Assembly (NCBI GenBank): GCA_030323885.1
Contig: CM059194.1
Span: forward strand, 7,401,686-7,465,685
DNA: 64,000 bases
Origin: Branchipolynoe longqiensis
Taxonomy: Eukaryota; Annelida; Polychaeta; Phyllodocida; Polynoidae
Reading direction: 5' to 3'
Of this stretch, positions 55,285 through 64,000 are shown in pieces (position 1 is the stretch's first letter; every line of letters begins with the position of its first letter). A model generated the notes under the pieces. That model was not told the DNA's origin, made no database searches, and worked only from the letters and a program-made list of their open reading frames with translations. The translations under genes and the position numbers were made by a program.

Positions 55285-56825
55285 GGGTGCACTGTGGGTG
55301 CGGCGGTGGCTTCGAGAGGTGGCATTGTGGGTGCGGCCATGGCTTCGATGGCTGGCACTATGAGTGCGGTGGCGGCTTCAATGGCTGGCACTGTGAGTGC
55401 GGTGGTGGCTTCGATGGCTGGCACTGTGAGTGCGGTGGTGGCTTCGATGGCTGGCACCGTGAGTGCGGTGGTGGCTTCAATGGCTGGCACTGTGAGTGCG
55501 GTGGTGGCTGGTGCGGTGGTGACACCGTGAGTGCGGTGGTGGCTTCGATGGCTGGCACCGTGAGTGTGGTGGTGGCTTTGATGGCTGGCACTGTGAGTGC
55601 GGTGGTGGCTTCGATGGCTGGCACTGTGAGTGCGGTGGTGACACCGTGAGTGCGGTGGTGGCTTCGATGGCTGGCACTGTGAGTGATGTGGTGGCTTCGA
55701 TGGCTGGCACTGTGCGTTGCGGTGGTGGCTTCAATGGCTGGCACTGTGAGTGCGGTGGTGGCTTCAATGACTGGTGCGGTGGTGGCTTCAATGGCTGGCA
55801 CCGTGAGTGCGGTGGTGGCTGGCACCGTGAGTGCGGTGGTGACACCGTGAGTGCGGTGGTGGCTTCGATGGCTGGCACCGTGAGTGTGGTGGTGGCTTTG
55901 ATGGCTGGCACTGTGAGTGCGGTGGTGGCTTCGATGGCTGGCACTGTGAGTGCGGTGGTGACACCGTGAGTGCGGTGGTGGCTTCGATGGCTGGCACTGT
56001 GAGTGCTGTGGTGGCTTCGATGGCTGGCACTGTGCGTGCGGTGGTGGCTTCAATGGCTGGCACTGTGAGTGCGGTGGTGGCTTCAATGGCTGGCACTGTG
56101 AGTGTGGTGGTGGCTTCGATGGCTGGCACCATGAGTTCGGTGGTGGCTTTGATGGCTGGCACTGTGAGTGCGGTGGTGGCTTCGATGGCTGACACTGTGA
56201 GTGCGGTGGTGGCTTCGATGGCTGGCACCGTGAGTGCGGTGGTGACACCATGAGTGCGGTGGTGGCTTCGATGGCTGGCACCGTGAGTTCGGTGGTGACT
56301 TTGATGGCTGGCACTGTGAGTGCGGTGGTGGCTTCGATGGCTGGGGCACCGTGAGTGCGGTGGTGACACCGTGAGTGCGGTGGTGACACCGTGAGTGCGG
56401 TGGTGGCTTTGATGATTGGCACCGTGAGTGTGGTGGTGGCTTTGATGGCTGGCACTGTGAGTGCAGTGGTGGCTTCGATGGCTGGCACTGTGAGTGCGGT
56501 GGTGGCTTCGATGGCTGGCACCGTGAGTGCGGTGGTGGCTTCAATGGCTGGCACTGTGAGTGCGGTGGTGGCTTCGATGGCTGGCACCATGAATGCGGTG
56601 GTGGCTTCGATGGCTGGCACCGTGAATGCGGTGGTGGCTTCGATGGCTGGCACTGTGAGTACGGTGCTGACTTTGATGGCTGGCACTGTGAATGCGGTGG
56701 TGGCTTCGATGGCTGGCACCGTGAGTGCGGTGGTGATTTCGCTGGCTGTCACCGTGAGTGTGGTGGTGGCTTCGATGGCTGGCACCGTGAATGCGGTGGT
56801 GGCTTCGATGGCTGGCACGTGAGTG
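55285..56825 (+). repeat. 33-bp minisatellite downstream of ssr1
   Basis: About 45 units of GTGGTGGCTTCGATGGCTGG followed by CACTGTGAGTGCG, with occasional 20-21-bp short units. Because 33 bp is eleven codons and the unit has few stops, long frames exist on both strands (VVASMAGTVSA on plus, TVPAIEATTAL on minus). The short units merely switch frames. It lies about 1 kb after the ssr1 stop and may be in its 3' untranslated region. Confidence 0.95.
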
Positions 56826-57644
56826 CGGTGGCTGCTGTCGTGGACTACTCACACACCATGTACCAGAAGTGATGTGTGCCGTGTGGAGGTGGGCTTCTAC
56901 TTAGCATCACTCGGGGGGGGGGGGGGGGGGGGGGGGTATTGTGACGCTGGTTTGGGTCACGTGGTTGTGTGGAAGGGAGCTGGTTTGGTTGTGGTGCGTT
57001 CTGCTCAGAAGTGTGACCCACAAATTAATCATGACATGTAAAATCATATCCATCGGGTACCAGTAATGTGTAAGATATTGATAATCAGAGCGGGGTGTTA
57101 TTTATAAATATTGTACTCCCCTTGTTGGTGATCAACCTATGTGAGTGGTAGGAGTGTGAATGTGGGGTGTGATTATGGGGCGATGGGGTGGGGGTGGGGT
57201 TCTGCTCACCCTGTTGGGGGGGGCGGAAGTTGGAGGGAGGGGGTTAGTACCTCAGTATGTTCAACTTGATCACTCGTTGGGTTTTAATTAATCTTGTGTC
57301 GATTTATATGCAAGCGAGGCTCGGGAAGTGTTCGCCATAGTTATTGCGATTCGTCTGTTGGCGAGTAACAGGCCCAGGTTGAGGTGAGTTGCGCTTAAAA
57401 AATGGGGAGGGGGGGGGGGATGTGGGCAGGGGCACGATGTAGAAATTCATGACCTGGGATAATAAAAGTAATTTAAACAACAAACTTTTTATTCCTGTTT
57501 TGATATATATATGCATGTATAACTAGTTTCTTTTCCTTAATTTCAACTTTAAGAATTTGAAAATTACCAAGATGCAGGTGTTGCTAGACAATTAATTATT
57601 TTAAAATTACAAGACCTGACGAAGATAAGTGAGTACTTTCAACT
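56826..57644. other. No gene; G-rich tracts
   Basis: A run of about 26 G at 56912-56937 and shorter G runs near 57190-57240 and 57405. An AATAAA at about 57460 is a possible poly-A signal for a long ssr1 transcript; I cannot support it further. Confidence 0.4.
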
Positions 57645-58315
57645 GAAACCGAACGCGGTGACCTAATTGGTAGAGCGCAGGCTTCCCGTGCAGAAGGTCG
57701 GGAGTACGAATCCCAGCAGTCAAACCAATGAATTGTCAAATTTATACTTGTCGCTACTTAGGCTGGCACTCGGCATTAATGGAATAGGACAAGGTTTGCA
57801 CAGTATCAGGATATTGTAACTGGGATATCAGGTCATGTTTATACACGAGTTTGTTTTACATCCTGGCAACATCTAAAGTCATTAGGACAGGTACCGACCT
57901 GTGACAGGCATGTGATTGGGTGCAGGGAAAAAAACCTGATATATTTTGTTAAAGGTTATCGTGGCGACACGCAGCATCCCACTGAGTCGCGAGAGAGATG
58001 CAGTATTTCATATGTATTTTGGCGGCCAGAAAAAAAAATTATCCCAGTTAAAACTGGAGAAATCACATGCCTGTTGTGAGTATACCCTCATGAAAACTTT
58101 ATAGTGCTGACCCAATATCCCACTCAGTCACATTATCCACACACTGACTGAGCAAACTAGTTCTTGCCTTATCCTAGTAACACTGAGTGCCAGGTTAAGT
58201 AGTGACAATTATCAATTTAGTAAGTTATTGGATTGACTCGACCGAGATTCAAACTCCAGACCGTCTACATGGGAAGACTGTGTTCTTATCGATTCGGTCA
58301 CTGCATCCTATGTTT
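57645..58315. mobile_element. Two SINE family D copies, head-to-tail inverted
   Basis: 57645-57840 is a plus copy with a tRNA-like head (GGTGACCTAATTGGTAGAGC; GGGAGTACGAATCCC). 57850-58315 is a minus copy (tail GTTTGTTTTACATCCTGGCA, head near 58250) split by about 160 bp at 57912-58070. Confidence 0.7.
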
Positions 58316-59301
58316 ATACAAGGAACAACACATTCTTATCGATTGGTCAATATATACAATATGCATATTTGACACTTTATTAGGAATAGGACGCTCAACT
58401 GCAGAAAAGTAAATGCCTTTCTCGTGGTTTGCATAATAAGTAGATTTCATAACGATATATATACAATCCCTTTATTATAGGACGTTTTGTTGACGGTATT
58501 AAGTTTGCAGTAACTGGTTATGTACAATGGTTCTGACAAACTGGCTGAATAGTTCATCAAGAAAATCACTATTTACACAATATAATGAGATACATTCATG
58601 AATCAGAACAATAATATAGATTCATGGAATGTTGCAAGAACCATGTACACATCTAACAGATTAGCCCTTTGGGGGCCAGGTTCGCCTGCAAGTTTCACGC
58701 GTTTACAGTCCTCGTGAGTGTGCCTCTAGCAGAATTCCTTTTCTAGATAATTTGTAGATTATATCAGAAATACAGTGCTACTCGATTGCAGGTGCATTCA
58801 GGAGCTCCCGGACTAAGTGCATGACACCCGTGAGCGCCCCCAGACGCTCCCGCCCCCAAAGGGTTTAAAAACACACAATAAACTAAGTATGATACAATCA
58901 ACTGTGGAAATATCATACATAAAACAGAAACTACTTCAATAACAATAAATAATACTTCATTATCTGAAATGAACATACTGACTGGGTACTAACTACCATG
59001 ACAGAGCTGCCTGACCATACCCGAGACCTGGCTGTCAAACCCCAACTTGTTTCGGTTACAAGAGGTTTGTAGATGAGCAGGAATCTTATTCAGTTTAATC
59101 AGCGTGTAAATTAGAATTAGTGACAATGTTGGATTTAGACTTGCCAAACCTGATTTCCATGAAATCATTCCCAATTTTCTGGCTCTTTATTTTACGTGGA
59201 ATCTCCCATCATTCCGCGAAAGCCTATTTTCCCGATAAAATTCAAATTATTTAATTAATTAATTAAACAAAATTATTACATTCATTGATTAACTCGAGGG
59301 C
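58316..59301. other. No recognised feature
   Basis: AT-rich sequence, with no supported gene. ORFs of 60-70 codons here have no recognisable domains. Confidence 0.4.
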
Positions 59302-59602
59302 ATTTCTCTGTGGCGGAGTGGTTAGAGTGCCTGACTTTTTTCTAGGTCAGACTCCTAATCTGAGGGTCGGCGGTTTGATTCCCCATGCCCCCTGCTCTGC
59401 CAATTTGGATTTCCCCCGCTGTGTATAACTTACAGCGTCATCAAAGGCCGGTTGCTCTCATACCATGTCTATGTGGTGTGGGAGGTTAAAAAGTGTAGGC
59501 TCGGGCTTTCTATCGACCAGCAGTGGAATGAGGAAGACCAGTTGTCTATGACTGAAATTTCCCCTGCTTAAACGAACTAATGGACCAAAAAAAAAAAAAA
59601 AT
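59302..59602 (+). mobile_element. tRNA-derived SINE, 'GGCGGAGTGG' family
   Basis: Head TGGCGGAGTGGTTAGAGTGC, body TCATACCATGTCTATGTGGT with a 15-bp deletion relative to 42622, and poly-A at 59586-59602. A short minus fragment of the same family lies at 60695-60775. Confidence 0.9.
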
Positions 59603-60224
59603 TGCAGACAACTGGTTTTCTTCATTCCACTTTGCTAATGCTGAATGTCTGACTACGTAGTGACAAGTGTAAGTCAATGGTTTCACTCAGCCATGATCCG
59701 AAACTAGGGTAAATTCAAACCTACACTTCTGCCATTCCAGGGCTATCATGCTAACCATGACACTACCTAGACTCCCTGATGCAATCACCCTATCGACGTC
59801 CACCTGTGTATGTGGCTCCTTGCCTGAGAGGCCAGTGCATACTACTCCAGTTACTACACCCGTTAGCGAACAATTGTTTTCAGCAGTGACACTACACCCA
59901 GCATAGCGGCAGAAAAATTGGGTTGTTGTGGTAGCGTTGATGAATTAAGCTAGATTTCATGAGAAAAATATATATACATTTTTGTGTGATGAATCTATGT
60001 ATCCTGCTCATAATGGATAAGTGTGTTAACACTTGTTTTCACCGCTGTGCAGCACTACTTCAATTTGATTCAAATCTTATGAATTTTGTTTTAGTCATAA
60101 TTTTGGTTTTCTTGCTTCTTGTTTATGGCTTGTAACTGTTTGTGGATTGCAAACAGTCCAAAATCCAGCTTTCACTATATTTTGTGTTAATCAATTTAAA
60201 CGTCACCTTTTCATTTTTTTTTTT

Positions 60225-60440
60225 TTTAGGTTACATTATATTTTTGTAGTTTCTTAAACACTGATATATTTTCTACATTTCGTGTTGCAGCTGGCAGTTT
60301 ATTCCAAATATTGGCACTCATGTTAGCTACATTATGATCATATGCACTGCATTTTGATTTTACCATCGCTAGTAACGCATCATTGTCGCTTCTTGAGCAC
60401 CTTGTTTGTAACCTGTGTGTGATAGTCTAGTACAGAACTG
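60225..60440 (-). pseudogene. LINE reverse transcriptase C-terminal fragment
   Basis: The minus strand encodes RCSRSDNDALLAMVKSKC, then YDHNVANMSANIWNKLPA and TRNVENISVFKKLQKYN. The IWNKLP...SVFKKLQKY ending is typical of non-LTR retrotransposon proteins. One open frame remains, without upstream parts. Confidence 0.7.
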
Positions 60441-61304
60441 TGAATTGATCACTACTCCACCATCCTGTGGCCAGGACGCCGGGAACCAGTGGTTGTGAGC
60501 CGGGAACCAGCAGCGAGCTGATAATAATAATAATAAAAAAATAAAAAAACAACAATGTAAATAGAATAATAGAGTGCCCTCACTATCAGGAGTCTTCTAA
60601 CAGGGTTCCTGCATATCTCAGCCAATCACATTAAATACCTTTTTAATACTAATTTTCCTACAATTTAAGACTTATTTTTGCAGCGAATGTAACAAACATT
60701 TTTTTTTTTTGGTACATTAGTTAAAGCAGCGGAAATTTCAGTCGCAGACAACTGGTCTTCCTCATTCCACTGCTCCTTGCCCTATCCTAGTAATGCCGAG
60801 CGTCTGGCTAGGAAGCGACAAGTATCAACAAGGTTGTTAATTAAATATTAACAGAAATAAGTATGGTGATGCCATCTATGGATCATTATGTGCACGATCA
60901 CTTGGCTGGCTAGTCTAGTCTATGATATAACAGGTCTGCTACATCTGGAAAAAATATTGTAGTGGCCAAATCCAATTTAAGACCTTTCATTAAAAAAGGT
61001 ACCATATTTAAGACTTTTCATGATATGACATATTTACAATATGGTTTAAAATGTTGAAGGAGAGAAATTTCATAGTCTTCTAGTTACTCCTGCAGCACTG
61101 TCTTTGACACGGCGGCTGAACAATACATTACAAAAAGTATCGGAAGGATTGGTAAAGGAAATTACTACATAAAATCGAAGGCAAAAAAATAAATTAAAAA
61201 AATTGGTGATCGCACTTTTGAAATAAAAAGTATGGTTGGGCGGGCGGATTATATTTCTATATCTGACGTAGACGTAATACATAACCAGACACGATGGCCG
61301 AATG

Positions 61305-61430
61305 AGTTGAGGGTCCGCCTCCTGTTCTGGTAGGTCATGGGCTTCGAACTCCTGGGTTCAAACGCTGGCCGAGTCAAACCAATGACTTAAAAATTGATAC
61401 AAAAGTTAAATTGCTGCTAGCCCGACTCAT
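61305..61430 (+). mobile_element. SINE family D head
   Basis: GATGGCCGAATGAGTTGAGG (box A), GGGTTCAAACGC (box B), then GAGTCAAACCAATGACTTAA. It is truncated after the head and shows that the family derives from a tRNA with GATGGCCGA. Confidence 0.7.
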
Positions 61431-61431
61431 T

Positions 61432-62065
61432 TTTAAGTTTTTAAACAAATGAATTTTTCAGACACGGGCTGGGATGATCAACAATTTATAACATTGTATT
61501 ATCCTAAGAAGGAAAATGTAATATTCTTCAAATACTTCTGTATTACTTTTGAATGATAAAATAAATTAAATTATGTAGTTTAATGAATCTTAAAATCAAT
61601 TCGAGGGCATTCTGGGGCTGCCATATTATTTTTTTTCTTCATCCTCTGCCATTTTAGCAACTCTATGACAATGTAGATAAACATTGGAACCAGGAACTCC
61701 ACATCCTATTTATACCAACACAGATTTTGCTCGTAGTTAGACATGATTGTCATTCACCGTTATGCTGTGGTGAATATTTTATCTTTTTTTTTAAAAAGCC
61801 TCCATTTAGATGGGAATTTATTGCTAGGAGGGGAAATTACCCTACCCTCCAACCAAACCGTCCTTTTATATATACGTGGTATAAGACTTATACGAGTATA
61901 CAAGCCCAGAAGCTTCCTTCTGCTCCTCAGCACTCCCCTGTCATCGGTTGCTGGAGCTTGTACTAGTAATCTACTGCTCCGGCCTACTCAACTTCAGCTC
62001 CGATTGTGGCGCCACCTCCTGGTTCACACTGTAACTGCTACGCATCCTCACTCACTGTAGGCATT
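61432..62065. other. No recognised feature
   Basis: Two overlapping plus frames of 79 and 105 codons at 61727-62060 have no recognisable domain or splice support, so I do not call them. Confidence 0.4.
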
Positions 62066-62175
62066 ATACATGCATACATACATACACATGCATATATACA
62101 TGCATATATACATACATACATGCATATATACATACATACATGCATACATACATACATACATACATACATACATAG
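62066..62175 (+). repeat. (CATA)n-rich microsatellite
   Basis: CATACATACATACATGCATA-type units over about 110 bp. A second CA/TACA tract lies at 62495-62550. Confidence 0.95.
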
Positions 62176-62879
62176 CCTTGTGCACCCGATCTCACAACTT
62201 TCCGTATTGTCAAAGCTTTTTTCTCCATATTCTTGAATGACTTTCAGTAACACATTTACAATGAAAAATAAACACAAAACCACAAACCTATTACAGACCA
62301 GTGCACCCGGCAAAAACACTATCAGTATTCTGAAAGTCATTTTCAGTATTTTTTTTCAGACTTTCAGTAATACTTTCAGTATTTGTACAGACACGATCAG
62401 TAACTTTTAGTATGATACAAAATACACAAATTTCCGGAACAAAGGCCAAGTAACCGTATTTCCTTTTGCAATCGCGAACAAATCCGGACAGGTCTGCATA
62501 CACACACACACACACACATACATACATATACACACACACACACACACATATATGAATAGGTCGTTCTCTGAAACCGGTTACCACTTATTTGGGACCATGT
62601 TACAATGGCCATAGTTCTTTCTTTTTTAAATATCAAGTCAAATAATTATTATTGCCTCTGTGTATTAATTATGTTAGCAATACTACGCGTATTTAATTTA
62701 TCCCACTAAATGTATCAAAAAGTAAAAATTTACATCTTTTTTCAACTTTTTTCTTGTCAGACAATTTTGTTTGCTTAACTGTAATCAATAAATTCTTATT
62801 TGAATGTGTTGTGTACGTTAAAATGACGTTCTGGATTTGAGCTTAATTTCAAGTGTTAAAGTGAAATAGCTTTTTTTTC

Positions 62880-63030
62880 ATTCAACTCTGATACATGCAC
62901 AGGATGTAAACCTTCATATGAACACGGATTCTGGTATTACTTGCGATGTTTTCTGTTATTATTTTGGATCTTTTCACTTTTAGTATCCACGTCACAAATG
63001 TGCTACCCAGTTTCAGAGAAGGACCCACAT
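62880..63030 (+). repeat. Dispersed repeat, paired with 52603-52760
   Basis: TGTAAACCTTCATATGAACA and CGTCACAAATGTGCTACCC, in inverted orientation relative to the copy in ssr1 intron 5. It abuts the 3' end of WWOX. Confidence 0.5.
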
Positions 63031-63119
63031 ATAAAGCGCACCGGTCGACAAAACATAATTGCGTGCCTGTACCTCTAAGCCACCCGCAGTGTTCCGGCAT
63101 GGACACGAGGCAACTTGTG

Positions 63120-64000
63120 TCACAAATCCAACATGGCGGCACTCATGTCCAGCGCGTTGTTCTGGTTCTGGTTCTGGTTCCGGAGCATGGCGATGTCTAT
63201 GAGCATCTCGCTGGTCTTCCACAGTTTGAGGCCAGTGGCCGGGTCCAGCGCCTCGGGGCCGGGCCGGCACCGGAAGCAGTTGTTGAAGTAGCCGCCACTG
63301 ATGTCTTCCAACTCGCGCGCTGTCGCTGCGTAGACAACTGTCGCTGCGGCTTGTTTCTGGGAATTGAGTGGGAAAAATGCAACAATACAGCAAAACTAAC
63401 ACACAAATACTATTTACTGTACAAACTAACATACATATAATATTTACCATAAAGGCGGTGCGGGGGTGCAGGGGGCTGTGGACTGAGCACCTTCCCACGC
63501 GTGTCAATAACTAGACTGGCCTCATTCAGGTAGTGATTTACAGTCACCTCAAAATAACCCTAGGTTGTTTAAAAACCCAAAAACCCAACGCACAGCAAAA
63601 TTCACATAGCTACAAAGAGGGATGGTTAAGTCCCAGTCACAATACAGCTTGTGACCAAAGAACCCACCACCTTGCGACCAAAGAACCCACCACCTTGCAA
63701 CCAAAGCAATGGTCACTGACCTCTGAGTGACCATTTGGTCACAAGGAGGCTTTAGTCCCGTAACTGCAACCTCCTCGCAACCAAAATGGTCACACGGCGG
63801 TCAGTGACCATTGAGGACCATTATGCGACCACCCCTTTTTTTGTGGTCGCAAGCAGTAGTGTGACTGGGGTATTCACGACTGTCCCTTCCCACATGACTC
63901 CGATGCTGACCTTTGACTTGGCGAAGGGGCGAACGATGGTGTACAGGACACGCCACCCCCACCAGTGGCGGGGTAGGCCGGTGGCCACCATGTTCCCGGG
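63120..64000 (-). CDS. wwox: WW domain-containing oxidoreductase, last two coding exons (partial)
   Basis: WWOX combines two WW domains with a short-chain dehydrogenase fold and acts as an adaptor and tumour suppressor. Two in-phase exons are visible: 64000-63911 (open at the window edge; donor AAAG|GTCAGC) and 63356-63120 (acceptor ATTCCCAG; stop TGA). The first encodes PGNMVATGLPRHWWGWRV and LYTIVRPFAKSK, and the second encodes KQAAATVVYAATARELED, then ISGGYFNNCFRCRPGPEA and LWKTSEMLI. PGNM, RPFAKS, TVVYAA and YFNNC.RC are the conserved end of the WWOX dehydrogenase domain. The catalytic YxxxK and the WW domains must lie to the right of the window. The tail after SEMLI (DIAMLRNQNQNQNNALDM onward) is longer than the vertebrate end as I know it and is Asn/Gln-rich. 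The intron between the exons (553 bp) holds a MITE. Confidence 0.93.
63632..63869. mobile_element. 238-bp MITE in the last WWOX intron
   Basis: The left CCCAGTCACAATACAGCTTG and the reverse complement of the right end CCCAGTCACACTACTGCTTG match at 18 of 20, and both continue to GACC. The interior repeats GTGACCA/TGGTCAC motifs in both directions. Target duplication is unclear. Confidence 0.75.

Noticed and set aside
55358..56818. 486-codon frame on minus, mucin-like TVPAIEATTAL repeat protein
   Set aside because: The frame switches register repeatedly inside the array and equal frames exist on the other strand. It has no signal peptide or splice context, so it is a product of a stop-poor 33-bp unit.
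61727..62060. Candidate small gene of 79-105 codons
   Set aside because: Two overlapping frames, no domain, start context or splice signal; not supportable.
62946..63440. 164-codon frame on plus
   Set aside because: It is the antisense shadow of the last WWOX exon, whose splice sites and conserved motifs are on minus.

Overview
The window is animal nuclear DNA. It has spliced genes with GT-AG introns, a Ty3/Gypsy retrotransposon, many short inverted-repeat DNA transposons, several tRNA-derived SINE families and long minisatellites. Conserved genes (anillin, TRAP-alpha/SSR1, WWOX, a BTB-BACK protein) establish a metazoan. The SINEs, including one that resembles the MetaSINE type, suggest a mollusc; that placement is inference. 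No bacterial, plasmid or CRISPR feature is present. Layout: 1-7.3 kb is the 5' part of an anillin gene on the minus strand. A six-codon first coding exon at 7.2 kb is spliced across a 5.9-kb intron to exon 2 at 1.2 kb, and that intron holds two copies of a TA-flanked DNA element, one carrying two further insertions. 7.5-13.3 kb has no recognised gene; it holds SINEs, a C-rich minisatellite and three inverted-repeat elements. 13.36-17.96 kb is a young but broken Ty3/Gypsy element on the minus strand with 144-bp LTRs and a 5-bp target duplication. 18.9-20.6 kb is a tandem satellite with 73- and 113-bp units, interrupted by a TA-flanked mini-element. 22.8-25.3 kb is a three-exon, coiled-coil, transposase-like gene on the minus strand, broken by frameshifts and apparently an internal deletion. 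26-33.4 kb is SINEs, G-tracts and a run of unrelated minisatellites that ends 5' of a GC-rich ORF for a small two-pass membrane protein (33.4-33.9 kb). 34-41 kb is repeats. 41.2-42.3 kb is an intact BTB-BACK protein gene (minus), divergent from ssr1 (plus, 44.2-54.3 kb, seven coding exons, 304 aa), whose introns carry a LINE fragment, a deep nest of DNA transposons and a SINE just behind a splice donor. 55.3-56.8 kb is a 33-bp minisatellite downstream of ssr1. 57-63 kb is SINEs, a LINE fragment and microsatellites. 63.1-64.0 kb is the last two coding exons of WWOX (minus), running off the right edge. The host genes do not form a shared pathway: anillin acts in cytokinesis, TRAP-alpha at the ER translocon, WWOX is an oxidoreductase-fold adaptor, and the BTB-BACK protein is a likely ubiquitin-ligase adaptor. 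The main interest is the transposon archaeology, because several insertions can be proven inside the window by target duplications and by empty sites in sister copies. I did not find a convincing new multi-gene system.
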